From: Fictibacillus barbaricus
Lineage (GTDB): Bacteria > Bacillota > Bacilli > Bacillales > Fictibacillaceae
Direction of reading: 5' to 3'
NCBI RefSeq assembly: GCF_014635025.1
Contig: NZ_BMCE01000002.1
Span: forward strand, 1,612,001 to 1,676,000
DNA: 64,000 nucleotides
Shown here: positions 25,599 through 34,553 of the stretch, piece by piece
Numbering within the stretch: position 1 is the first letter of the stretch
Layout of the letters: every line of letters begins with the position of its first letter
Made by a program: the position numbers and the translations under genes
Notes under the pieces: model-generated
The model's input: the letters and a program-made list of their open reading frames with translations, nothing else
What the model was told of the DNA's origin: nothing
Database searches by the model: none

Positions 25599-26969
25599 TT
25601 ACTGGCCAATTATTAATTTTTCTTTTGGATAATGAATATGTTCTGTTACTACTCTGCCACGCATGATAAATAAGAATGACAGCACACCAATTCTTCCGAT
25701 AAACATTAAAATCATCAAGATTACTTTACCCGTATTGCTCAATGTCCCTGTTATTCCAGTAGAAAGTCCTGTTGTTCCGAATGCTGAACACACTTCAAAA
25801 AAGAGATACTCGATTGGCATAGGGTCTGTAATCGCAAGGATGATGGTGGACGTGGTACAAATAACCATCGCAACAATAATAACGATAAAGGACTTCTGAA
25901 TATCTTCAGGATAAATTTCGCGTTTAAAGATTTTTATCGTGTTTCTTCCTTTAGCGTAAAAGAGGATTGCGAGTAAAGCTACAGCGAATGTCGTCGTTCG
26001 GATTCCTCCACCCACAGAGCTCGGTGACGCACCGATGAACATCATAATTCCTAAAAAGAGAAGAGTCGGGACGGAAAATTCAGAGATATTCATTGTTGAG
26101 AGACCACCGCTACGTGTGGTTACAGACTGAAACATGGAATAAAAGAATGTTTCATGCCATGATTTCCCTTCAAAAAACGCATTCATCTCCAGAACATATA
26201 TTCCAATTGCCCCTGTTACAACTAATAAGGCAAATGTAGTTGTTGTTACCTTTGTAAAAAGGGTAAACGTATATCGCTCCAAATACTTACGCTCTTTAAT
26301 AAAATTGTTGATCTCAACTAGTACAGGAAACCCTATAGCACCAGCTGTGATTAAACACATCGTGACAATCTGAACCAGATAATCATGACGGAACGGAATA
26401 AGTGAGCTTCCCGTAATATCAAAACCTGCATTTGTCGTTGCTGTAACGGATGCAAAGAAAGCATGGTAAAGCACTTCAAGCTCTGTATCATAATATGGCT
26501 GGAACAAGATAAAGAACAAAACAGTCCCGACAATCTCAATCCCAATAATAAGCGTTAAGATCTGCTTCATCAGCTGAACGAGCCCTGCAAGTGTGGACTG
26601 ATTCTGATCCGTCATAATTAATTGACGTTCTCTCATCCCGATTCGTTTACCGATTAATAGCCAAATCGCTGTTCCAAGAGTCATGACTCCAATTCCACCG
26701 ATTTGACAAATTAAGGCTAAAAGGATGACTCCTATATAATTAAATGTCTCAGAGATATTAATTGAAGTTAAACCCGTTACACTAACAGCACTTACTGCTG
26801 TAAATAAAGCATCAATAAATTTCAGCTCTACTCCCTCTTTATGTCCGCCCGGTAAACTTAATAAAATGGTCGCTACTAAAACGGACAATAAATAAAAGAT
26901 CACAATAAGCTGAACGGAAGTTAAAAAAGATTTTTTTTGTTGTGTCGTAGCCGTATTATTTTTAAACAT
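25599..26969 (-). CDS. Ktr-type potassium uptake protein (KtrB/KtrD)
   Basis: A 456-residue membrane protein of the Trk/Ktr/HKT family. The four pore-loop glycine filters are visible in order: SVTGLT (about 62), TTNAGF (about 180), TTRSGG (about 287) and FGTTGLS (about 395). Such proteins move K+ with Na+ and need a cytosolic RCK-type KtrA/C regulator; none is encoded nearby, as with B. subtilis ktrD, which stands alone. The ATG follows AGGTG. It is upstream of, and probably not cotranscribed with, the rib operon. Confidence 0.9.
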   Translation of the reverse strand: MFKNNTATTQQKKSFLTSVQLIVIFYLLSVLVATILLSLPGGHKEGVELKFIDALFTAVSAVSVTGLTSINISETFNYIGVILLALICQIGGIGVMTLGTAIWLLIGKRIGMRERQLIMTDQNQSTLAGLVQLMKQILTLIIGIEIVGTVLFFILFQPYYDTELEVLYHAFFASVTATTNAGFDITGSSLIPFRHDYLVQIVTMCLITAGAIGFPVLVEINNFIKERKYLERYTFTLFTKVTTTTFALLVVTGAIGIYVLEMNAFFEGKSWHETFFYSMFQSVTTRSGGLSTMNISEFSVPTLLFLGIMMFIGASPSSVGGGIRTTTFAVALLAILFYAKGRNTIKIFKREIYPEDIQKSFIVIIVAMVICTTSTIILAITDPMPIEYLFFEVCSAFGTTGLSTGITGTLSNTGKVILMILMFIGRIGVLSFLFIMRGRVVTEHIHYPKEKLIIGQ

Positions 26970-27079
26970 ATATTTTCACCTGTCGAGGGAATTTTTCTGT
27001 AACCTTCTGAAATCTTAACAATAGCATTTCCATTTAACAAGGTGAAATTGAGCTTTTGTTAAAAAAAGGCTTAAATCTA

Positions 27080-28150
27080 TTAATCCAGCTCATCTTCAGA
27101 ACAGATTCTCTTTTCTATTTCCCTTTTTAATTCATCTGAATCATCTACTTTTATAACGACTCTAGTCACTTTCTTTCTAAATCCATATATAATCTCTGAT
27201 TGTACAGGCTCTTTCAATACGAGTTCGATGGCAGGTTTTACTGAAATAAAGTCACTTACCAGCGCTTCAAACGTATATTTCTTTTCAGATGATGAAATCT
27301 GTTCTGGCCCTTCATACAGCTTACATTCTTTTATTAACGAAAAAGGGAGTTTCATTCCTTTGACAAATCCGATATTTATAATTAAAGATTCCTCTTGAAC
27401 GATAAGCGGCACTTTCTTAACAGCCTGCATCTGACCGATCAAAAAAAGAATAGAGTAAGCGTTGATAACAAGTAGAAAAATAGAAACGGTGTGGTTAATC
27501 TGGCTGAAGAAGTAATGAAGACCAATTGATTCAATAAGAAGTGCATGAATCAGCATGAGCTGAAGAGCGACATAGCTCGTATTCTTGTGATAAGTGAACA
27601 GGTTTCCCCTATTCATAGGTGCCTTACGCCATGAAAATAATGCATAATAAAGCATCGTAACTTCACTGATCACAGCATCCAGCATGCGGCTTTTTGTAAA
27701 GTGCACTCCTGCCGCTTGTTTGATTTTAATCAAAAAAGGCAGTTCGACCGGAAGATCATTATAAGATCTCTTTACTTGGGGAAACTTTCTGCAGACCAAA
27801 ACTAGCAAATATAGTTCTATCAAGATAAAGCCTGCTTCTAAAAGCAGGAGAGCTTTAGGGATGAAAGAAACTTTATTCAATAAAAATTCAGGAATGATAT
27901 AGGAAGCAAATCCATATCCCAAGAGTGCAACAAGGATCGTCAGTTTCCAAGAATATCTTTTGCGGAAGATAAAGTAGTAGGTAAGCAGCGGGATAACCAG
28001 AAGGAAATCAATCATGGAGCCTAAGACAACAGCATCAGGAACAGGCTGAAAAAACGGTGTCTGGTACAAAACTACGTTACTTCCAATAACTAATAAAATA
28101 AGAGCAAGAAAAGGTATCCACTTAATAGGCTTCATTAATGCTTCATTCAT
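27080..28150 (-). CDS. Polytopic membrane protein of unknown function
   Basis: A 356-residue protein with about eight hydrophobic helices in its first 240 residues and a soluble, charged C-terminal third of mixed alpha/beta character. The ATG at 28150 is chosen for its AGGAGGGATATT site. No transporter or enzyme signature is obvious. Similar Bacillus proteins are sometimes labelled beta-carotene monooxygenase in annotations, but I see no iron-binding histidine pattern that would support this. Confidence 0.65.
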   Translation of the reverse strand: MNEALMKPIKWIPFLALILLVIGSNVVLYQTPFFQPVPDAVVLGSMIDFLLVIPLLTYYFIFRKRYSWKLTILVALLGYGFASYIIPEFLLNKVSFIPKALLLLEAGFILIELYLLVLVCRKFPQVKRSYNDLPVELPFLIKIKQAAGVHFTKSRMLDAVISEVTMLYYALFSWRKAPMNRGNLFTYHKNTSYVALQLMLIHALLIESIGLHYFFSQINHTVSIFLLVINAYSILFLIGQMQAVKKVPLIVQEESLIINIGFVKGMKLPFSLIKECKLYEGPEQISSSEKKYTFEALVSDFISVKPAIELVLKEPVQSEIIYGFRKKVTRVVIKVDDSDELKREIEKRICSEDELD

Positions 28151-28231
28151 AATATCCCTCCTCACTTTTAGTATACAATAAATTCCAATAAATTCTTGTT
28201 ATTCCAGTATTCGTCACAAAACATACAAAAG

Positions 28232-28268
28232 TAAGACCACTACGCTTTAAAATGCGGGTGGTCTTTTT
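28232..28268 (-). terminator. Terminator overlapping end of YwaF-type gene
   Basis: AAGACCAC...GC / GC...GTGGTCTT; the hairpin includes the last codons of the 28240 gene and has T-rich tails on the plus side too. Confidence 0.7.
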
Positions 28269-28968
28269 TAATACTTGTACTTTTTTCTTTTACAGGAATA
28301 AAAACAAGAATACAAAGACACATAGCTACTAATTCTAGACTAAGAATATACCAAGGGTGCGGCCCAAAAAAATTCATTATAGAGGCATTGCCTGGCTTCT
28401 CCATCAGGAACATGTAATTTGCTCCTGCAAATGAATTTAGGACAAATACGCAAAGAGCATATCCATTAAGCCACATAAAAGATTTAAAAAACCTAGCCCA
28501 GCTTATTCTAAAACATCTTATGATTGCGTAATACAATGCCGTCCATACAATGAAAGCATGTGCGATAAAATACTGAATAAAACGGAAATGCCAAGGCTCC
28601 TGGTAAAGCTCAGGTGTAAGCAATCCTTGCAGGGCGCCTGTTAGACCAAATAAATAAACAAACCCAAAAAGTTTCCGGTTTTCCGTCAAAAGTAAAACCA
28701 CACTCAATAGAATGTTTAAGCTGCACAGCTGTAATGGTAGATATATTTTTACTGACCACATATTGTTAAAGATTGCCCAAGTATGATAAGTAATTTCAGA
28801 TAATACGAGGCCTGTGATCAACACTTTTTTTATTACTGATTTTTTTCTCAAATTTTCACGGAATTCATACATCAATACGCCAACAACCATTATAAAAATC
28901 AAGATAAGTACATGCTCCGAACCAAACATCTTAAATCCCGAAGTTCCCGGACCAAACCAACTCCCCAC
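28240..28968 (-). CDS. YwaF/TIGR02206-type integral membrane protein
   Basis: A 242-residue membrane protein with six or seven helices, matching the TIGR02206 family that includes B. subtilis YwaF. Typical traits are the early FGSEHVLILIF segment, LPLQLCSLN in the middle, and the FNFFGPHPWYILSLE-like stretch near the end. Function unknown. Translation should start at the GTG at 28968, preceded by GGAGGGAG with 4-base spacing. Confidence 0.78.
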   Translation of the reverse strand: MGSWFGPGTSGFKMFGSEHVLILIFIMVVGVLMYEFRENLRKKSVIKKVLITGLVLSEITYHTWAIFNNMWSVKIYLPLQLCSLNILLSVVLLLTENRKLFGFVYLFGLTGALQGLLTPELYQEPWHFRFIQYFIAHAFIVWTALYYAIIRCFRISWARFFKSFMWLNGYALCVFVLNSFAGANYMFLMEKPGNASIMNFFGPHPWYILSLELVAMCLCILVFIPVKEKSTSIKKDHPHFKA

Positions 28969-29040
28969 AATTCTCCCTCCAACCCTTACTTATAGATATT
29001 CCTAACTGAGTTTGTATTTCCTTTGAATCATTTCAAAACT

Positions 29041-29192
29041 AATTGCGGCGATGTAGAAGCCCAAGAGATGACGATCAATGGAAGCACGGACATCGATGGA
29101 ATCGGCCAGGTTGTGATATTAAGAGAATTGAATATAAAGCGAGTCTAGAGATCGACGAAAATGCTAAAGTTGGTGCACAAGAAAAGATCTAA
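29041..29192 (+). pseudogene. Possible bactofilin gene remnant
   Basis: A short plus-strand stretch translates as GDVEAQEMTINGSTDIDG and continues to LRELNIKRV before a stop. After a frame change LEIDENAKVGAQEKI follows, ending in TAA at 29190-29192. The G-x-V-x-A-x-x-x-x-I-N-G-S pattern is that of bactofilin beta-helix rungs. No start codon or ribosome binding site is attached. I read it as a decayed fragment, with limited certainty because it is short. Confidence 0.35.
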
Positions 29193-29200
29193 TTTCAAAT

Positions 29201-29460
29201 GCTAAATTTATGATGCTTGTAAATCTTAGGTTCCGCTCGTAAATCTTGAATTCCGCTCGTAAATCTCTAATTTCGCTCGTAAATCTTGGATTACGCTCGT
29301 AAATCTCAGGTTCCGCTCGTAAATCTCAAATTACGCTCGTAAATCTTGGATTACGCTCGTAAATCTCTAATTTCGCTCGTAAATCTTGAATTCCGCTCGT
29401 AAATCTCTAATTTCGCTCGTAAATCTTGGATTCCGCTCATAAATCTCAGGTTCCGCTCTT
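29201..29460. repeat. Intergenic tandem array D, exact 20-nt period, 12-13 units
   Basis: Twelve units of exactly 20 bases run from 29221 to 29460, preceded by one degenerate unit. The frame of each unit is AAATCT-NNNN-TT-N-CGCTCGT. The constant parts are almost unchanged, while the 4-base slot takes only six values (TAGG, TGAA, CTAA, TGGA, CAGG, CAAA), several reused. The last two units decay (CGCTCAT, CGCTCTT). The array lies between the bactofilin remnant and the gdx terminator. It is not a CRISPR: spacers of 4 bases are far too short and are reused. Confidence 0.9.
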
Positions 29461-29509
29461 AAAAAAAGCATCTAGTCCGCCTTATTCTAAAAAATTTATC
29501 GAAAATGAA

Positions 29510-29557
29510 CAAAAGCTGCCCTATTATAGGTCATTTAAACACCTGTTTAAGGCAGCT
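29510..29557 (-). terminator. Terminator of the SMR exporter gene
   Basis: AAAGCTGCC / GGGCAGCTTTT on the minus strand. The loop contains the palindrome TTAAACA-GG-TGTTTAA. Confidence 0.6.
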
Positions 29558-29572
29558 TTCGCTATTTTTATC

Positions 29573-29896
29573 TTAATGGTTACCTGCTGTTACCTTCAAC
29601 CCAATAATCCCTGTAATAACAAAAGCTAAAAAAACAAATCGAATCAATGTTTTCGGCTCCCCAAAAAGAATGATTCCTAGAATTACAGCACCCGCTGCTC
29701 CGATGCCGGTCCATATTGTATAAGCCGTCCCAATCGGCAGTACTTTTGTAGCCTGTGATAAATAATAAAAACTTATGATCATACCTATAACCGTTACTAC
29801 TGTAGGCCACAGCCTCGTAAAACCATTTGTATATTTGAGTCCTATTGCCCAAACGATCTCAAAGATGCCTGCAATAAACAGATAGACCCATGCCAT
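29573..29896 (-). CDS. gdx: Guanidinium exporter of the SMR family (Gdx/SugE type)
   Basis: A 107-residue small multidrug resistance protein with four membrane helices and the essential glutamate in GIFEIVWAIGLKYT (Glu-13). The AYTIWTGIGAAGAV motif is typical of the Gdx subtype, which exports guanidinium in exchange for protons rather than lipophilic dyes. It stands alone behind a guanidine-I riboswitch, which makes the substrate assignment strong. Confidence 0.92.
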   Translation of the reverse strand: MAWVYLFIAGIFEIVWAIGLKYTNGFTRLWPTVVTVIGMIISFYYLSQATKVLPIGTAYTIWTGIGAAGAVILGIILFGEPKTLIRFVFLAFVITGIIGLKVTAGNH

Positions 29897-29918
29897 TATG
29901 TTGACCTCCTTAAAATAA

Positions 29919-29960
29919 AAAAGCCCGGGAAGATATAGTATCTATATCCTCCCAGGCTTT
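29919..29960 (-). terminator. Terminator of the guanidine riboswitch
   Basis: AAGCCTGGGAGGATATAG / CTATATCTTCCCGGGCTT followed by TTTTTT. It overlaps the 3' edge of the aptamer, as expected for a ligand-controlled terminator. Confidence 0.85.
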
Positions 29961-30050
29961 TATCCCTCCGTGTACACAATGTATCCATTGTGCGCTTTCT
30001 CTCGGACCAGACTAGTGAATAACTACGGAACCCTAGAAAGCTTTCTCCCT
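29935..30050 (-). promoter_or_regulatory. Guanidine-I riboswitch (ykkC type)
   Basis: On the minus strand the ykkC consensus is present: CTAGGGTTCCG near the 5' end, CTGGTCCGAGAG, then ACACGGAGGGATAAAAGCC at the 3' side. It senses guanidine and relieves termination of the SMR exporter gene. Confidence 0.94.
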
Positions 30051-30154
30051 ATATTATTGAAAAAAATTCAACCTGTGTCAAGAAAAGAAACTGCTGACTA
30101 ACTTCCCTTTTAGTATGATAAAATCTAAAAAAAAGAATGCTGGAGGATGCATCA

Positions 30155-30532
30155 TTGAAATTATGGGAACTTGTTAAACAATCCGCTCGAAAGTTAAAAC
30201 GTGAGCTTTTCACATTAGCTCAAGCAATAAAACATCCTAACGTCCCCTGGTACGCAAAAACCATGGCAGCCATCGTTGTTGCTTACGCTTTTAGTCCGAT
30301 TGACCTGATCCCTGATTTTATTCCGGTACTCGGTTTGCTTGATGATGTTATTCTCGTTCCTTTAGGAATCTACTTAGCGATAAAAATGATACCTGATTCT
30401 GCATTGAAAGCATGCAGAAAATTAGCCGCTGAAAAAGAAAATGTAAAAAACAAAAATTGGTTCGCAGGTGGCTTTATTATTTTTATTTGGATAGTGTTTG
30501 TTACCTGGCTCTTCTTTACTTTCATTGTATGA
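30155..30532 (+). CDS. YkvA/DUF1232 membrane protein
   Basis: A 125-residue protein with the DUF1232 core PWYAKTMAAIVVAYAFSPID, then LIPDFIPVLGLLDDVILVPL, at about residues 30-75 and a C-terminal membrane helix (GGFIIFIWIVFVTWLFF). I prefer the TTG start at 30155: GGAGG lies 8 bases upstream, whereas the ATG six codons earlier has no site. The family is widespread and of unknown function. Confidence 0.82.
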   Translation: MKLWELVKQSARKLKRELFTLAQAIKHPNVPWYAKTMAAIVVAYAFSPIDLIPDFIPVLGLLDDVILVPLGIYLAIKMIPDSALKACRKLAAEKENVKNKNWFAGGFIIFIWIVFVTWLFFTFIV

Positions 30533-30652
30533 AAACCCTTGTTTCGCAGCACTTTACTCTTTAATCTCTTCGAAGTCCATCTGTCTTTGATCATTTTTTG
30601 ATTCATTATGGTGATCGGAATGACAAGGATCATTACTCTACGAAAAATAAAT

Positions 30653-30675
30653 AACAGTCCTGTTATCCAGGGCTG
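30653..30675 (-). terminator. Terminator of MFS exporter gene
   Basis: CAGCCCTGG-ATAA-CAGGACTG followed on the minus strand by TTATTTATTTTT. Confidence 0.6.
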
Positions 30676-30685
30676 CCTTCTGTTT

Positions 30686-31894
30686 TTATGCGTCTCTTTT
30701 TTCGAGTGACGCACTCCATGCTGTTAAGAGTACGGCTCCAAATACCATCACACCGCCAATCCATGGTGTATGAATGATACCGATTGAATCTACAATGATT
30801 CCGCCGACAAATGCACCTATTGCGATCCCTAAATTAAAGGCAGCGATATTGATAGCTGACGCAACATTTATCGCAGATGGTACATATCTTTCGGCTAGCT
30901 TCACAACATAAACTTGTAGACCTGGAACGTTCATAAAGGCTAATAATCCTAATAAAAAGATCGTGATTGTTCCAGCAATCTTAAATGGTGCTGTGAACGT
31001 TAAGATCACTAGAATGATCGCCTGAACAACAAACATCCAGAACAATGCTTTGATTGGATTTTTGTCTGCCGCCTTACCTCCAATTGTATTCCCAATAGCA
31101 ACAGCAATTCCGTATCCTAACAGAATTAAACTGACTGCTTTAGGAGCATAACCTGTTACATCTTCCAAGATTGGAGCCAAATAAGTGAAGGCGACAAATG
31201 TTCCGCCATACCCAAGAGCAGTTATAGAGAATGCCAATAATAAACGTCCATTTTTCACGATCTTTATTTGATCGCTCAGACTAGAAGGCGGTGCTTCTTT
31301 TAAATTCTTTGGAACCAGGATAGCACTTGCGATGATTGCAACTATACCCAGTAATGCCACAGCCCAGAATGTTGCTCTCCAGCCAAACATCTGTCCAATA
31401 AACGTTCCCAAAGGTACACCAGTAACTGTTGCAACTGTAAGACCGGTAAACATAAAGGCAATAGCACTTGCACGCTTATGTTCTGGGACTAAGTCTGCTG
31501 CTATCGTTGCACCGATTGAAAAGAATACACCATGAGAAAATGCGGTGATAAATCGTGCAACAAGCAGAAGGCTAAAGCTTGTTGAAAGGGCAGCAACACT
31601 GTTTCCCGCAATGAAAACTACCATTAATAATAAAAGCAATGTCTTTCTGTTCATTTTATTTGTTAAAGCTGTAAGGACAGGTGCTCCAAACGCAACACCC
31701 ATGGCATACCCGGAAATAAGCAGACCTGCTAAAGTGATAGAAATATCTAAATCAGATGCTAATGATGATAAAAGTCCAACAGGAACAAACTCAGTTGTCC
31801 CTATGCCAAAAGCCGAGATGGCTAATGCTAATAATGCCGGGAAACCTCCTTTTGACTTCGAAGCTGTTTCCACTTTAACTGCTGATGAATTCAT
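30686..31894 (-). CDS. MFS efflux transporter (YtbD/AraJ type)
   Basis: A 402-residue, 12-helix major facilitator of the DHA1/AraJ-like group, with the early GTTEFVPVGLL motif after helix 1 and GYAMGVAFGAPVL in helix 2. It closely resembles B. subtilis YtbD in context: divergently transcribed from an HxlR regulator that resembles YtcD. A drug or a metabolite such as a sugar or nucleoside could be the substrate. The ATG follows GGAGGG. Confidence 0.85.
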   Translation of the reverse strand: MNSSAVKVETASKSKGGFPALLALAISAFGIGTTEFVPVGLLSSLASDLDISITLAGLLISGYAMGVAFGAPVLTALTNKMNRKTLLLLLMVVFIAGNSVAALSTSFSLLLVARFITAFSHGVFFSIGATIAADLVPEHKRASAIAFMFTGLTVATVTGVPLGTFIGQMFGWRATFWAVALLGIVAIIASAILVPKNLKEAPPSSLSDQIKIVKNGRLLLAFSITALGYGGTFVAFTYLAPILEDVTGYAPKAVSLILLGYGIAVAIGNTIGGKAADKNPIKALFWMFVVQAIILVILTFTAPFKIAGTITIFLLGLLAFMNVPGLQVYVVKLAERYVPSAINVASAINIAAFNLGIAIGAFVGGIIVDSIGIIHTPWIGGVMVFGAVLLTAWSASLEKRDA

Positions 31895-31987
31895 CTATAA
31901 ATCCCTCCATTTGATCTTTTATAAAGTCATGTGCTGGTCAATTGAATGACTCGATGCTATTATGAAACATACACGAACTTAAAGTAA

Positions 31988-32023
31988 GTACGCACTTTAA
32001 AGTAATGTAGGCACTAAAAAGTA
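31988..32023. promoter_or_regulatory. Probable HxlR operator: 17-bp direct repeat
   Basis: GTACGCACTTTAAAGTA (31988-32004) and GTAGGCACTAAAAAGTA (32007-32023) share 14 of 17 positions and start 19 bases apart, in the spacer between the divergent MFS and HxlR genes. Repeats of this sort are usual for HxlR binding. Confidence 0.6.
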
Positions 32024-32050
32024 ACAAATGAATGCTGGAGGTGTTTATTC

Positions 32051-32413
32051 ATGAAAAAATACAATATACCTGTGGAAGCTGCACTTGAAGTAATAGGCGG
32101 AAAATGGAAAGTAGTCATTTTATGCCATCTTATAAAAGATAAGCGACGAACGGGGGAATTAAAAAGATTGATGCCGGGGATTACGCAAAAAATGTTGACT
32201 CAACAGTTACGAGAACTAGAGGAAGACGGTGTGATCCTGCGTGAAGTGTATAACCAAGTTCCTCCTCGCGTGGAATATTCTTTAACGGAATATGGGTGGT
32301 CATTAAAAGGGATATTGGACTCACTTTGTGCGTGGGGTGAACAGCATATTGAGAAAACCTACCCAAATAAAGAAGAAGTTTTAATTCAGACAGAAGAACT
32401 AGAACAGGTATAG
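32051..32413 (+). CDS. HxlR-family regulator (YtcD-like)
   Basis: A 120-residue winged-helix regulator. The HxlR hallmark is at the N-terminus (ALEVIGGKWKVVILCHL), followed by the recognition region GITQKMLTQQLRELEEDGVI and RVEYSLTEYGWSL. It resembles B. subtilis YtcD and very probably controls the divergent MFS gene. A good GGAGGTG site lies before the ATG and a strong terminator follows. Confidence 0.9.
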   Translation: MKKYNIPVEAALEVIGGKWKVVILCHLIKDKRRTGELKRLMPGITQKMLTQQLRELEEDGVILREVYNQVPPRVEYSLTEYGWSLKGILDSLCAWGEQHIEKTYPNKEEVLIQTEELEQV

Positions 32414-32421
32414 AGACTGGG

Positions 32422-32452
32422 AAAGACAGCCATTAAGAGCTGTCTTTTTTGT
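32422..32452 (+). terminator. Rho-independent terminator of hxlR gene
   Basis: AAAGACAGC / GCTGTCTTTTTT. Confidence 0.88.
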
Positions 32453-32528
32453 TTGTATCACCCAAATAATATTATCCAAAAAATGTAATACATTTATAGA
32501 ACAGAAAAGAGAGAATGGGGGAAAAGTT

Positions 32529-33986
32529 ATGTACGATAGCTTTTTAACACAAGAAACGATGTTACATGCTATAAGAAAGGGTTTAAAAAAGACCTCTTCT
32601 CCACAAAAGATTATTATTGCAGGAGCAGGAATGGCGGGATTGGTGGCAGCATCTCTTTTACACTCTGCTGGTCACGAAGTACAAATCCTTGAAGCTGCCC
32701 ATAGGGTTGGCGGCAGAATTTATACGGTTAGAGCCCCTTTTACACATGGAAATTATTTCGAGGCGGGAGCCATGCGCATTCCTGATACGCATAAACTCGT
32801 GATCGAATACATCAAAAAATTCAATTTACCAACTAACCAATTTATCAATTCAAATCCTCATGATCTGCTTTACGTAAACGGTGTACGAACTTCCAACATT
32901 TCCTATGAGAAAGATCCTAACATTCTTAACTTTCCTGTCGCAGAGAATGAAAAAGGTAAAACAGCACAACAGCTTATACAATACGCCGTTCAGCCTCTAG
33001 CCGATTTTATTGAAAAAGATCCTGATAAGAATTGGCCAGTGGTTATTCAAAACTTCCAACAGTATTCACTAGATAACTATTTAAGACATAATCCTTTTGG
33101 AAGATCATTATCATCTGGAGCCATCGATAAAATAAAAGTCCTATTGTCTTTAGAAGGTCTTCCCGAGCTCTCTTTTTTAGAAATATTACGGGACATTTTA
33201 ATCATTTTTATAAATCCGCAATTGAAATATATCGAGATAACTGGCGGATATGATAAGCTGCCAAGAGCTTTTTTAAAAGAACTCAGACACCATATCTTTT
33301 TCGGACAAAAATTGACTAAGATTGTACAGAATACTAAAAATGTTAGTTTATATACCGAAAGTCCCCAAACCTTACATCGCTATCATTTTGAAGCTGACAG
33401 AGTTATTATTACTATTCCCTTTGCGGTATTAAACTTTGTACAAATCGAACCTTTTGATTCCCTGTCTTATTACAAACGAAAAGCCATTCGAGAGCTTCAT
33501 TATGTCCCTTCCACTAAAATTGGTATAGAGTTCAAGCACCGTTTTTGGGAAAAAGATGGGTTAACCGGCGGAAGAACGGTAACAGATTTTGCTTCACGAT
33601 TTACTCATTACCCAAGCAGGAATAATCCTCGTACGACTTCTGGTGTGGTTTTGGGAAGTTATACGTGGGAAGATGACACGGTCCCATGGAAAAGTGGGTC
33701 TAATGAAATGAAGATAAAGGAAACGTTGCATCATTTGGCACAATTTCACGGTGATCAAGTTTATCATCATTTTGTGACTGGCCATGCTCATAGCTGGTCA
33801 CTCGATCCGAATGCAGGCGGAGGGTTTGCTATGTATAAGCCTTATCAAGAAGCAGAATTATATGAACCGATTAAAGCAGTAGAAGGTAGACTTCACTTTG
33901 CAGGTGAGCATACAACTCTTCAGCACGGCTGGGTTGAGGGAGCTATAGAATCAGGTATAAGAGCAGCTATAGAAATCAACGGATAA
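32529..33986 (+). CDS. FAD-dependent amine/L-amino-acid oxidase (YobN-like)
   Basis: A 485-residue flavin amine oxidase. The dinucleotide-binding motif IIIAGAGMAGLVAASLL begins at about residue 28, followed by LEAAHRVGGR. The C-terminal FAD contact is FAGEHTTLQHGWVEGAIESG. It oxidatively deaminates an amine or L-amino acid to give H2O2 and ammonia. There is no signal peptide. It resembles B. subtilis YobN and stands alone between terminators. Confidence 0.88.
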   Translation: MYDSFLTQETMLHAIRKGLKKTSSPQKIIIAGAGMAGLVAASLLHSAGHEVQILEAAHRVGGRIYTVRAPFTHGNYFEAGAMRIPDTHKLVIEYIKKFNLPTNQFINSNPHDLLYVNGVRTSNISYEKDPNILNFPVAENEKGKTAQQLIQYAVQPLADFIEKDPDKNWPVVIQNFQQYSLDNYLRHNPFGRSLSSGAIDKIKVLLSLEGLPELSFLEILRDILIIFINPQLKYIEITGGYDKLPRAFLKELRHHIFFGQKLTKIVQNTKNVSLYTESPQTLHRYHFEADRVIITIPFAVLNFVQIEPFDSLSYYKRKAIRELHYVPSTKIGIEFKHRFWEKDGLTGGRTVTDFASRFTHYPSRNNPRTTSGVVLGSYTWEDDTVPWKSGSNEMKIKETLHHLAQFHGDQVYHHFVTGHAHSWSLDPNAGGGFAMYKPYQEAELYEPIKAVEGRLHFAGEHTTLQHGWVEGAIESGIRAAIEING

Positions 33987-33990
33987 GAAA

Positions 33991-34020
33991 AAAACAGCAC
34001 ATTGAATCGTGCTGTTTTTA
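33991..34020. terminator. Bidirectional terminator
   Basis: AAAACAGCAC / GTGCTGTTTT with an 8-base loop; it serves the oxidase and the convergent DinB gene. Confidence 0.85.
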
Positions 34021-34034
34021 AATCTTTTGTTTGA

Positions 34035-34553
34035 TTAATTCGAAAGATAGCGTTCTATGATGATCTTTCTGTGGTGCAGTTCATGACCAGCTATGATCGT
34101 AATTAGAGCACGAACGGTTACTTCGTGACCATTTGCAATCCCTTTTCTTGTTAAAGTTTCCCTGCTTAAGCTATTAATTAAATAGATGGTAGATTGGCGT
34201 ACAGCAGCAAAGTGATCCAAAAGGTCTTTCAGAGATTGGTTATCGAAATTCGCTTCTTCTACGTATTTATTCTCATCATATCCAGGCAATGAAATCTTCT
34301 CACCACGAGCTATCGAGAGAAGTCTGTAGCTCATGATCCTTTCTGTATCGATGATGTGTCCCATCACCTCTTTTATACTCCACTTATCTGTTGCATAACG
34401 ATATTCGCTTTCTTCTTTTGTTAAGGATTTTAGCTTATCCATTGTCACTTTCATCTGGTCGTCCAGAATTTGAACAATATCCCCTTCAGGAACTAGTTTC
34501 ACATACGTTTTATAATAATCTGCATACTCATACGCTTCTGGCATGTTCTCCAT
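34035..34553 (-). CDS. DinB-superfamily protein
   Basis: A 172-residue four-helix protein of the DinB/YfiT type. Three putative metal ligands are visible: His in MGHIIDTE at about residue 66 and the pair in GHELHHRK near the C-terminus. Bacillus members are often thiol-transfer (bacillithiol S-transferase) enzymes, which is the best guess. GGGGGAT lies before the first ATG. Confidence 0.82.
   Translation of the reverse strand: MENMPEAYEYADYYKTYVKLVPEGDIVQILDDQMKVTMDKLKSLTKEESEYRYATDKWSIKEVMGHIIDTERIMSYRLLSIARGEKISLPGYDENKYVEEANFDNQSLKDLLDHFAAVRQSTIYLINSLSRETLTRKGIANGHEVTVRALITIIAGHELHHRKIIIERYLSN

Noticed and set aside
27080-28150. Beta-carotene monooxygenase
   Set aside because: The label occurs in some annotations of similar proteins, but no iron-binding histidine pattern is visible; left as unknown membrane protein.
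29201-29460. Possible CRISPR array
   Set aside because: Units are 20 nt with a 4-base variable part that is reused; no spacers of 30 or so bases, no cas genes.
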